Part shown: positions 1 through 6,539 of the stretch, in pieces
Layout: the number at the start of each line of letters is the position of its first letter
Position numbering within the stretch: position 1 is the stretch's first letter
NCBI GenBank assembly: GCA_002387845.1
Contig: DGLB01000083.1
Coordinates: 36,473 to 60,301 of the forward strand
Direction of reading: 5' to 3'
From: Stenotrophomonas maltophilia
GTDB taxonomy: Bacteria > Pseudomonadota > Gammaproteobacteria > Xanthomonadales > Xanthomonadaceae
DNA length: 23,829 bases
The notes under the pieces: model-generated
Databases searched by the model: none
Told to the model about the DNA's origin: nothing
The model's input: only the letters and a program-made list of their open reading frames with translations
Made by a program: the position numbers and the translations under genes

Positions 1-3
1 CTT

Positions 4-39
4 GCATGCCGGGCGGAATCGCTCAAACCGCCGGCATGC
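4..39. repeat. Intergenic inverted repeat (hairpin)
   Basis: The arms at 4-16 and 28-39 are complementary over about 12 bp with one bulged G, around an 11-nt loop. No T-tract follows on either strand, so this looks more like a REP-type palindrome than an intrinsic terminator. Confidence 0.5.
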
Positions 40-47
40 CTGCTTCG

Positions 48-73
48 GTAGAGTCGAACGTAAGTCGACTGCC
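48..73 (+). repeat. Degenerate SMAG-like element
   Basis: GTAG at 48-51 is followed by a 6-bp stem (52-57 with 65-70) around a 7-nt loop. The GTAG header and short dyad are the hallmark of Stenotrophomonas SMAG repeats. The shortened stem suggests a decayed copy. Confidence 0.45.
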
Positions 74-106
74 GATAACGTGATCAACCCATTAGCGCAG
101 GGGACC
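69..106 (+). repeat. Dispersed intergenic repeat, copy A
   Basis: The stretch starts with an 11-bp identity (ctgccgataac) to position 1964 and continues with a shared cccatta and ggacc, with one or two small gaps, out to about 2001. It is the most diverged of three copies in the window. Confidence 0.4.
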
Positions 107-126
107 AAAACGAAGCAAACCGCTTC
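107..126 (-). terminator. Weak candidate terminator of the sugar dehydrogenase gene
   Basis: Read on the minus strand, a 5-bp stem (GAAGC/GCTTC) with a 5-nt loop is followed by GTTTT, 17 bp beyond the stop codon of the minus-strand dehydrogenase gene. The position is right, but the stem is short and not GC-rich. Confidence 0.25.
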
Positions 127-143
127 ACCCCCACACCGCACCA

Positions 144-1292
144 TCACTTCTTCGGCGTCAACTTCAACAACCGCCCATTGCTCCCATCTTCCAACACCCA
201 GATCGCGCCATCCGGGCCTTGCTCCACCTCGCGAATCCGCTGCCCCATCGCAAACCGCTCCGCTTCCTTCGCGTTGTCACCGTCAAACGCCACGCGCACC
301 AGCGAGGTCGACGACAGCCCGCCGATGAAGCCGCTGCCCTTCCACTGCGGGAACTGCGAGCCGTTGTAGATGATGAAACCGGCCGGCGAAATCACCGGCG
401 TCCAGGTGATCTTCGGCGCTTCAAATTCCGGGCGCGTGCTGTGGTCCGGAATCTCACGGCCGTCGTAATGATTGCCGTTGGAGACAATCGGGTAGCCGTA
501 GTTCTTGCCGCGCACGATCAGGTTCAGCTCATCGCCGCCGGCCGGGCCCATTTCATGCACCCACAACTTGCCGCGCGCATCAAAGGCAATGCCCAGCGCA
601 TTGCGGTGGCCGATCGACCACGCCTGCGCGGCCACGCCGCCCTGCGAGGCGAACGGGTTGTCGCCCGGCACCGTGCCGTCGTCGTTCAGACGAATGATCT
701 TGCCCAGGTTGCCGCTCATGTCCTGGGCCGGGTCGAACTTCTGGCGCTCGCTGGAGGTGATCCACAGCTTGCCGTCCGGGCCGAACGCCAGGCGGTGACC
801 GTAATGGCCCTTGCCGCTGACCTTCGGGGTCTGACGCCAGATCACCTTGAAATCCTGCAGGGTGCCGCTGCCATCGGCGGCCAGCACCAGCTTCGCGCGC
901 GCCACGGCCGCACCACGGGTGTCGTTTTCGCCCTCTTCGGCGTAGCTCACGTACACCAGGCCGTTCTTCGCAAAGTCCGGATGCGGCAGCACGTCGCCCA
1001 GGCCGCCCTGGCCGCCGTAGGCCACCTTCGGCAGCCCGGTGATCGCCGCGCGCTTGCCGGTCTGCACGTTGAAGTGCTGCAGTGCGCCTTCCTTCTCGGT
1101 CACCAGCAGGCTGCCATCGGGCAGGAAGGCCATCGCCCACGGCTGGTCGAACTTGGCGACCTCGGTGGCGGTGAACGGCCATTCGGCCTGCTGGATCACC
1201 GGCGCAGCGGCGGGGCCGGCGGCCACGCAGGCGGTGGTGAACAGGGCGGGGGTGGCGGCCAGGGCCAGGGTGAGCAGCAGATGGCGGGGCAT
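144..1292 (-). CDS. Soluble PQQ-dependent aldose sugar dehydrogenase (YliI/Asd type)
   Basis: This 382-residue protein has the beta-propeller glucose/sorbosone dehydrogenase fold, which oxidises aldose sugars to lactones in the periplasm using PQQ and calcium. Residues H163 and R167-L168 in the segment GKGHYGHRLAFGPDGK align with the catalytic-His region of soluble glucose dehydrogenase. The motif IGHRNALGIAF (R230) matches its cofactor-binding Arg, and HEMGPAGGDELN (246-257) is also typical. A signal peptide covers about residues 1-25. Cys22 is preceded by FTTA, a poor lipobox, so a lipoprotein is possible but unconvincing. The ATG is preceded by GGAG at a 7-nt spacing. The gene stands alone and diverges from the next one. 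The physiological substrate cannot be read from sequence, and no PQQ biosynthesis genes are present. Confidence 0.9.
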   Translation of the reverse strand: MPRHLLLTLALAATPALFTTACVAAGPAAAPVIQQAEWPFTATEVAKFDQPWAMAFLPDGSLLVTEKEGALQHFNVQTGKRAAITGLPKVAYGGQGGLGDVLPHPDFAKNGLVYVSYAEEGENDTRGAAVARAKLVLAADGSGTLQDFKVIWRQTPKVSGKGHYGHRLAFGPDGKLWITSSERQKFDPAQDMSGNLGKIIRLNDDGTVPGDNPFASQGGVAAQAWSIGHRNALGIAFDARGKLWVHEMGPAGGDELNLIVRGKNYGYPIVSNGNHYDGREIPDHSTRPEFEAPKITWTPVISPAGFIIYNGSQFPQWKGSGFIGGLSSTSLVRVAFDGDNAKEAERFAMGQRIREVEQGPDGAIWVLEDGSNGRLLKLTPKK

Positions 1293-1444
1293 GAGGCGTC
1301 TCCGTCAGGGGCGCAATGGGAAGCCTCGGTTGTACAGCATGACCATCAACGCCGCGTGGACCATTGGTCACCCCGGATAGGCGCGCCGCCCGGATTCAGC
1401 TAACGTACGCAGCAACACGGACGCCTCAAAACGGAGTTTGCAGC

Positions 1445-1891
1445 ATGAATGCCAGCGTACAGAAGCCTTCCCCCGCCTTCATCGCCGCCTCCTGGACGGC
1501 CCTGCTGCTGGGCGCGGCGGCCTACCTGATCGGCCTTTTCAACGCGGAAATGGCCCTCAACGAGAAGGGCTACTACCTCACCCTGCTGCTGTTCGGCCTG
1601 TTTGCGGCGGTGTCACTGCAGAAGAGCGTACGCGACCGTGTGGAAGGCATTCCGGTCAGCGGCCTGTACTACGCGCTGTGCTGGTTTGCCCTGCTGGCCT
1701 CGCTGCTGTTGCTGCTGGTCGGCCTGTGGAACGCCACCCTGCTGCTGAGTGAAAAGGGTTTCTACGGCATGGCCTTCGCGCTCAGCCTGTTCGGCGCAGT
1801 GGCCGTACAGAAAAACACCCGCGACCTGATGGCCGCAGGTGCTGATGAACCCAAGCGCCCCGCCAAGCTGCCGCCGCTGCCGGGCGAATAA
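1445..1891 (+). CDS. yiaA: YiaA/YiaB-family inner-membrane protein
   Basis: This 148-residue protein has four predicted membrane segments arranged as two copies of one unit. Each copy has two hydrophobic helices joined by a loop: NAEMALNEKGYYLTLL in the first and NATLLLSEKGFYGMAF in the second, ending in LQKSVRD and VQKNTRD. This internal duplication is the signature of the YiaA/YiaB family, whose function is unknown. The frame is open further upstream, but the ATG at 1445 has GGAG at an 8-nt spacing and begins the family-like N-terminus. The C-terminal 20 residues are Pro/Lys-rich and probably cytoplasmic. The gene diverges from the sugar dehydrogenase gene across about 150 bp. Confidence 0.85.
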   Translation: MNASVQKPSPAFIAASWTALLLGAAAYLIGLFNAEMALNEKGYYLTLLLFGLFAAVSLQKSVRDRVEGIPVSGLYYALCWFALLASLLLLLVGLWNATLLLSEKGFYGMAFALSLFGAVAVQKNTRDLMAAGADEPKRPAKLPPLPGE

Positions 1892-1894
1892 CGA

Positions 1895-1930
1895 GTAGCC
1901 AGGCAACCGGTTGAAACCCAACCGGTTGCC
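1895..1930 (+). terminator. GTAG-headed perfect hairpin after yiaA
   Basis: GTAG (1895-1898) precedes a perfect 11-bp stem (1902-1912 with 1920-1930) around a 7-nt loop, starting 4 nt after the yiaA stop codon. No T-run follows, so it may be a SMAG-type palindrome that stabilises or processes the mRNA 3' end rather than a classical terminator. Confidence 0.5.
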
Positions 1931-1941
1931 TCGACCGCGTT

Positions 1942-2001
1942 GGTGGAGGCGGTCGCAAGACGCCTGCCGATAACACGCATCGGCCCATTAACGCATGGAC
2001 C
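1942..2001 (+). repeat. Dispersed intergenic repeat, copy B
   Basis: Positions 1942-1971 match 23800-23829 at 26 of 30 bases. The following part (1964-2001) matches 69-106 imperfectly. All three copies are outside genes. I do not recognise the family. Confidence 0.5.
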
Positions 2002-2031
2002 CAACCGGGGCCAATGCCTCACCGCCCAGAA

Positions 2032-2400
2032 TCACGTCCCGCGCGGCACACCTTTACCCAGATGCGCCTCCCGCAACGCGGTGGACTCATCCCACCCGCG
2101 CTGCACGGCGGAACGCGCCTGCTCCCAGGTCAACCTGCTTTTCGCATGTTCACTTGCCCAGCGCGACTGCAGCTCCGCCTCGACCTGCTCATACGCTTCA
2201 ATCACCTCATCGGCCCGCGTGCGCTGATGGCGCGCGCTGTAACCCAGGTAATAGGCCGGCTCGTAGTCATCAAAGATCAGGTCGCTGCTGCTGTCGTAGT
2301 AAGGCTCAGCGCTGAAGCGCTCGCGCCAGTAATCGGACACCGCTTCGCGCGGCACGCCATCTTCCGGCACCCGGCCGGGAATCTGGTAATCAGGGCTCAT
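2032..2400 (-). CDS. Conserved-looking hypothetical protein, 122 aa
   Basis: I do not recognise this protein. It is hydrophilic and acidic in its first half, aromatic-rich (YWRERFSAEPYY, DDYEPAYYLGYSARH) and predicted helical in its second half, with repeated Glu/Gln/Arg/Trp (ADEVIEAYEQVEAELQSRW). It has no signal peptide or membrane segment, so it is probably cytosolic. The ATG is preceded by GGAG at a 7-nt spacing, and codon use is like that of its neighbours, which supports a real gene. It lies about 105 bp downstream of the permease gene on the same strand, so it could be read through from that operon or have its own promoter. Confidence 0.7.
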   Translation of the reverse strand: MSPDYQIPGRVPEDGVPREAVSDYWRERFSAEPYYDSSSDLIFDDYEPAYYLGYSARHQRTRADEVIEAYEQVEAELQSRWASEHAKSRLTWEQARSAVQRGWDESTALREAHLGKGVPRGT

Positions 2401-2505
2401 GTCTGGCTCCGGTGGGGTGAGGCTCTACCGTAGCCATGTGCCGGTTAACGCCGTGGGCAGCGCAGGTGAAACCCCCATCAAACGCCATTCATGCGATGGC
2501 CGGCA

Positions 2506-3813
2506 TCAATCGCCCTTGCGCGGCAACAGATAGATCACTCCACCCACCGCAAACGCGATCAACGCCGCGGCAATGTTCTGCCAGCTGGCACTGGCAAACA
2601 GCGCCAGGCACAACACCAGCGCCAGCACCGGAATCAACGGGCCGCCCGGCAACTTCAACGCGCCCGGCCGGTCGCGGAAGCGCCGCGCCAGCACCAGCAC
2701 CGCCGCCGCCGTGCCGATGTACGCAAACAAGCGCGTGGTCATCGACAGCAGCGCCAGCTGCACGAACGACCCACTCAGCGCCAGCACCAGCGCGATCAAG
2801 CCCTGGGTCACAATCGCCGCCGCCGGCGTGCGGAAGCGCGGATGCACCTGCGCCAGCAGCTTCGGCCCATAGCCATCGCGGGCCAGCGCAAACAGGAAGC
2901 GCGGCCCCATCATCATCGTGTTGCTGTTGGTGCCCAGAATCGAAATCGTCGCGCCCACGGTCAGAATCAGCGCCAGCGCCTCACCCCCGAACCCGGCCGC
3001 CGCATCCGCCAGCGGCGTCGCCGAGGACGACAGGCCCGGCAGCGTGCCCTGCGCAATGAACTGCACCGCGCCGTAAATCACCGTCACCGTCACAATCATG
3101 GTGATCAGCGCGAACGGAATATCCCGCTTCGGGTTGCGGTACTCGCCCGCCGCCGCCGGAATGTTCTCGAAACCCGCATAGGCGTACAGCAGCAACAGCG
3201 CCGCCTCGCCCATGCGCTGCAGGTCATGCGGGTCCGGGCGCTGGCCGGAGAACGCCAGGTCCATGTCCACGTAGAACGCGCCAATCAGCACGAACAGCAG
3301 CAGCGGCAGCAGCTTGCCGATCACCAGCACAATGCCGGTGCGCGCCGCCGAGCGCACGCCCATCACGTTCACGGCGGTCAGGAAGCCCAGTGAAACCACG
3401 ATCACTGCCACCCGGCCCAGGTCATGCCCGGCCCACGGCCAGAACCGCGCCACCGCATCGGCCAACGCGTTGCTCAATGCCGCCGCCGAACTGATCCGGG
3501 TCAGCCAGATCATCCAGCCGATCTCAAACCCGGCAAAGCGCCCGAACGCCTCGCGTGCATACAGGTAACTGCCACCTGGTTCGTCGAAGTAGCTCGCCGC
3601 CTGCGCATAGCACAGCACCAGCAGCGCCACCACGATCCCCGCCGCCACCACGCCCCACAGACTGAAGGGCCCCAGCAGCAGCACCGTGGCCGCCGGCAGC
3701 AGGTAGATCCCGCTGCCGATCACGTCGTTGATCGACAGCCCGACAATCTGCCAGCGGCTGACCGCACGCTCCAGCTGCGGTTCGGAAGGCGTGCCCTGGG
3801 AAGGAACGCTCAT
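2506..3813 (-). CDS. APC-superfamily amino acid (or dipeptide) permease
   Basis: This is a 435-residue polytopic inner-membrane protein with about 12 hydrophobic segments. The first contains NDVIGSGIYLLPAA, the unwound TM1 motif of APC transporters that contacts the substrate backbone. ASYFDEPGGSYLYAREAFG between TM2 and TM3 is also typical. The frame is open to 3840, but the ATG at 3813 overlaps the stop of the upstream gene as ATGA, which indicates translational coupling and sets the start. It is the last gene of the five-gene peptidoglycan-peptide operon. Family members import amino acids by proton or sodium symport or by exchange. Here the context suggests D/L-Ala, Glu or a small peptide released by the other gene products, which is inference. 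Confidence 0.88.
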   Translation of the reverse strand: MSVPSQGTPSEPQLERAVSRWQIVGLSINDVIGSGIYLLPAATVLLLGPFSLWGVVAAGIVVALLVLCYAQAASYFDEPGGSYLYAREAFGRFAGFEIGWMIWLTRISSAAALSNALADAVARFWPWAGHDLGRVAVIVVSLGFLTAVNVMGVRSAARTGIVLVIGKLLPLLLFVLIGAFYVDMDLAFSGQRPDPHDLQRMGEAALLLLYAYAGFENIPAAAGEYRNPKRDIPFALITMIVTVTVIYGAVQFIAQGTLPGLSSSATPLADAAAGFGGEALALILTVGATISILGTNSNTMMMGPRFLFALARDGYGPKLLAQVHPRFRTPAAAIVTQGLIALVLALSGSFVQLALLSMTTRLFAYIGTAAAVLVLARRFRDRPGALKLPGGPLIPVLALVLCLALFASASWQNIAAALIAFAVGGVIYLLPRKGD

Positions 3814-4565
3814 GGTGCGCCCAGCGCCGGCAGCTGCCATTGCGCCTGCAGCTGCGCGTACTGCGCCTTCGGCAGCAGCACGAAGCGCGGCCGCGCCGCC
3901 GGCGTCAGCCAGCCCAGCAGCGTGGCCATGTGCGCCGGCTCCATCGCCGTGCAGCCGGCGGTGGCCTCACCCGGGGTGCGCCACAGGTGCGCGAAGATGC
4001 AGCTGCCACCGCGCGGCACCGCCTTCGGGTTGTGCTCGATCACAAAGCCCTCGCGGTAGCGCACGTCGCCCTTGTTATGCAGGTCAAGCCGCATCGGTTC
4101 GGTGGAACCCTCCACCGCCTCGGCCCCCACCACCTCCGCATCGACGATGCGGTTGTAGTACTTCGAATCCGGCACATCCATGCAGTAGCTGGTTTCGCGC
4201 ATTGGCTGGTAGGGCAGGGAGGTGGTCACCTTGTCCGCGTAGCCGAAGGCCTCGCCGATGGCGAAGATGCCCGCCGGGCTGCGGCCGTCGCCTTCCTGTT
4301 TCTGCGGCCCGCCGCGCTGCGCCGGGTGCAGGCCCGTGCCCCAGGCGCTGCCGCTGCGGCCCACCGCCACGGTGAATGCCTCGCCCTGCGGCCGCCAGCC
4401 GTCTTCGGTGCGGGCGTACGCCTGCAAGGTGCCCGAGGTGGCGTCCCAGTCAGTCGTGGTCACCACCACCAGCTGGGTGGTGCCCTCCAGCGGATGCGCC
4501 GCCATCACAGGCAGCGCGCACGCCAGGGCAACAGTGGCAACAGCGGTTCGCAGGTACGGCAGCAT
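3810..4565 (-). CDS. Exported L,D-transpeptidase-fold (YkuD-like) protein
   Basis: This 251-residue protein has a signal peptide (about residues 1-23, ending VMAA). The segment EGDGRSPAGIFAIGEAFGYA (91-110) is the characteristic front part of YkuD/ErfK-type domains. H193 in CIFAHLW and Cys205 in ATAGCTAM are the expected catalytic His and Cys. The usual SxGC(I/V)R ending is replaced by TAGCTAM, as in the single-domain COG3786-type subgroup whose role is less clear than that of the meso-DAP cross-linking enzymes. A TTG lies two codons upstream of the chosen ATG, but GGAG is 6 nt before the ATG. It follows the regulator gene by 15 nt and couples to the permease. Substrate and direction (cross-linking or carboxypeptidase-like cleavage) are unknown. 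Confidence 0.85.
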   Translation of the reverse strand: MLPYLRTAVATVALACALPVMAAHPLEGTTQLVVVTTTDWDATSGTLQAYARTEDGWRPQGEAFTVAVGRSGSAWGTGLHPAQRGGPQKQEGDGRSPAGIFAIGEAFGYADKVTTSLPYQPMRETSYCMDVPDSKYYNRIVDAEVVGAEAVEGSTEPMRLDLHNKGDVRYREGFVIEHNPKAVPRGGSCIFAHLWRTPGEATAGCTAMEPAHMATLLGWLTPAARPRFVLLPKAQYAQLQAQWQLPALGAP

Positions 4566-4580
4566 CGTCAACTCCGGGAA

Positions 4581-5429
4581 TCAGGTGTCGATCAGGTGTT
4601 CAATCCGCTCCAGGTTCACCCCCAGCTGGCGGTGCCGGTCCGGGTTGGCGTGGCAGAGCAGGACAAACAGAAAATCCAGCAGCGACTGCAAGGCTGAACG
4701 GTACAACAGTTGTGCCATCGACGGGGCCGGGTCGTGCGCGCACACCACCAGCGCCGCATCGGCGTGCGCGCGCAGCGGGTTGGCGCTGTGGCGCGTGATC
4801 GACACCACCTTGCCGCCCATGTCCTGGAACTGGCGCGACAACTGGTACAGCTGCGGCAGCTTGCCGAACTCGGAAAACACCAGCAGCACGTCACCCGGCC
4901 GCACCGCGGAAAGATTGGCCATCATCAGAATCGGGTCGGCATGGTGCACGGTCAGCATGCCCAGCAGTGACAGCCGCATCGCGAACTCGCGCGCATACAG
5001 GCCATCGTCGCCCAGCCCGTACACGAACACCTTCGGTGCACCATCCACCAGCGCCACGATGCGTTCCACGTCGGCCTGCGCATTGGCCACGCGGGTTTCG
5101 TCATCGGCGGCCTGCCGGCTGTGCCGCAGGCGCTCGCCCAGCCGTGCATAGCCGTTGCCCGGCTCACCCGCCGGCGGCGCGGCCTGCGGGTCGCTGCCGG
5201 CACGGGCCACCGCCTGGCCGATCGAGTACTTCAGGTCCGGGTAGCCCTTGAAGCCCAGCTTCTGGCTGAACTTCACCACGCTGGACTGGCTGATCCCCAG
5301 CGCGCTGGCCAGCTGCTGCGAGGAGTAGTCGCGCAGCAGGTGTGCGTTGTCCAGGATGAAGTCGGCAATGCGGCGTTCAATCGCCGACATCTGGTCGCGT
5401 TCAGAGCGGATTTTCAGCAAAGGCGGCAT
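4581..5429 (-). CDS. MurR/RpiR-family transcriptional regulator
   Basis: This 282-residue protein has an N-terminal RpiR-type HTH (residues 1-77; YSSQQLASALGISQSSVVKF is the recognition region at 35-54) and a C-terminal SIS domain (about 125-260), which in the family binds a phosphosugar. The SIS binding residues look altered: GLGDDG (138-143) instead of GxGxS, and SEFGKL (186-191) instead of SxSGxT. A non-phosphosugar ligand is therefore plausible. The gene starts 3 nt after the epimerase stop and is the middle gene of the operon, so it is probably autoregulated through the palindromes at 8048-8092. An internal ATG at 5390 is a less likely start. Confidence 0.9.
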   Translation of the reverse strand: MPPLLKIRSERDQMSAIERRIADFILDNAHLLRDYSSQQLASALGISQSSVVKFSQKLGFKGYPDLKYSIGQAVARAGSDPQAAPPAGEPGNGYARLGERLRHSRQAADDETRVANAQADVERIVALVDGAPKVFVYGLGDDGLYAREFAMRLSLLGMLTVHHADPILMMANLSAVRPGDVLLVFSEFGKLPQLYQLSRQFQDMGGKVVSITRHSANPLRAHADAALVVCAHDPAPSMAQLLYRSALQSLLDFLFVLLCHANPDRHRQLGVNLERIEHLIDT

Positions 5430-5432
5430 CGG

Positions 5433-6539
5433 TTACCAACGTGGTGGCGTGATCATTTCCAACCCCTGCACCTCGGTGATCCCCAACCCCGGCGCATCAC
5501 TGATGGTGATCTCAGACTCGTTGAAATGCACGCCCCCGGTGACCGGGTTGAAGCGCCCCAGCGACGGCCCGTCCAGGTCCACCTTGGTGATCACATCGCT
5601 CTTGGCCACCGCCAGGTGCACCGCCGCGGCCACGCTGATGCTGGATTCGATCATGCAGCCAATCATGCACGGCACCCCGTAGATCGCCGCAATATCGGCA
5701 ATGCGGATCGCGTTCGACAGCCCGCCGGTCTTCATCAGCTTGATGTTGATGATGTCGGCCGCACGCTGCTGGATCAGGTCGAACACCTGGCCCGGGTTGA
5801 ACACGCTCTCATCGGCCATCACCGGTGTGTTCACCCGATCGGTCACGTACTTCAGCCCGCTGATGTCGGCGGCCTTCACCGGCTGCTCCAGCAGTTCCAG
5901 CACCACCCCGGCCTCTTCCAGCGTGCGCATGGCCTGCACCGCCTGTTTGGCGGTCCAGCCCTGGTTGGCGTCCAGGCGCAGCAGGGCGCGGCCCTGCACC
6001 GCGGCGTGGATCGCCTTCACCCGTTCAACGTCCAGGCCAATGTCCTTGCCCACCTTGATCTTCAGCGACTCGAAGCCGCGATCAATCGCCGAAAGCGAGT
6101 CCGCCACCATCTTGTCGATGTAGTCCACGCTGATGGTGATGTCGGTGGTGATCACCGGGTCGCCACCGCCCAGCATCTGGTACAGCGGTGCATCGTGCAG
6201 CTGCGCCCACAGGTCGTACAACGCGATCTCCACCGCCGCCTTGGCGCTGGTGTTGCGCTCCAGCGACGACTGCACCAGCGCGCAGTTGCGGTTGAGGTTG
6301 GCCACGTCCTGGCCGATCAGGCGCGGCTTGATGAAGCGGTCAATCGCTTCAATGATCGAGCCGTGCGTATCGCCGGTGATCACTGCCGTGGCGGGCGCTT
6401 CGCCATAGCCGGTGTGGCCGCTGTCGGTGCGGATCAGCACCACCACGTCTTCCACGGTGTCCACCGTGCGCAGTGCGGTTTTGAACGGGGTTTTCAGGGG
6501 CACGCGCAGCATGCCCAGTTCGATATCGGTGATTTTCAT
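5433..6539 (-). CDS. L-Ala-D/L-Glu (dipeptide) epimerase
   Basis: This 368-residue enolase-superfamily enzyme of the muconate-lactonizing subgroup interconverts L-Ala-D-Glu and L-Ala-L-Glu in murein peptide catabolism. It shows the KxK motif (LKIKVGKD, K160 and K162), metal ligands D190 (LRLDANQGW), E218 (ELLEQPV) and D243 (VMADESVF), and Lys267 (NIKLMKTGG) as the second acid/base. The VDLDGP motif (D321, D323), which binds the dipeptide amino group in characterised epimerases, is also present. The length is typical, and without a signal peptide it is cytoplasmic. The start is the ATG at 6539, which overlaps the upstream stop as TGATG; an adjacent TTG at 6542 is less likely. Related family members epimerise other dipeptides, so exact specificity is open. 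Confidence 0.93.
   Translation of the reverse strand: MKITDIELGMLRVPLKTPFKTALRTVDTVEDVVVLIRTDSGHTGYGEAPATAVITGDTHGSIIEAIDRFIKPRLIGQDVANLNRNCALVQSSLERNTSAKAAVEIALYDLWAQLHDAPLYQMLGGGDPVITTDITISVDYIDKMVADSLSAIDRGFESLKIKVGKDIGLDVERVKAIHAAVQGRALLRLDANQGWTAKQAVQAMRTLEEAGVVLELLEQPVKAADISGLKYVTDRVNTPVMADESVFNPGQVFDLIQQRAADIINIKLMKTGGLSNAIRIADIAAIYGVPCMIGCMIESSISVAAAVHLAVAKSDVITKVDLDGPSLGRFNPVTGGVHFNESEITISDAPGLGITEVQGLEMITPPRW

Noticed and set aside
219..1403. Long open frame antisense to the sugar dehydrogenase gene
   Set aside because: Arg/His/Gln-rich translation typical of the reverse frame of a high-GC gene; no family motifs, and the minus-strand gene is clear.
2484..2500. 5-bp inverted repeat (GCCAT/ATGGC) after the permease gene as an operon terminator
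   Set aside because: The stem is too short and no T-run follows; no convincing terminator of the minus operon is visible.
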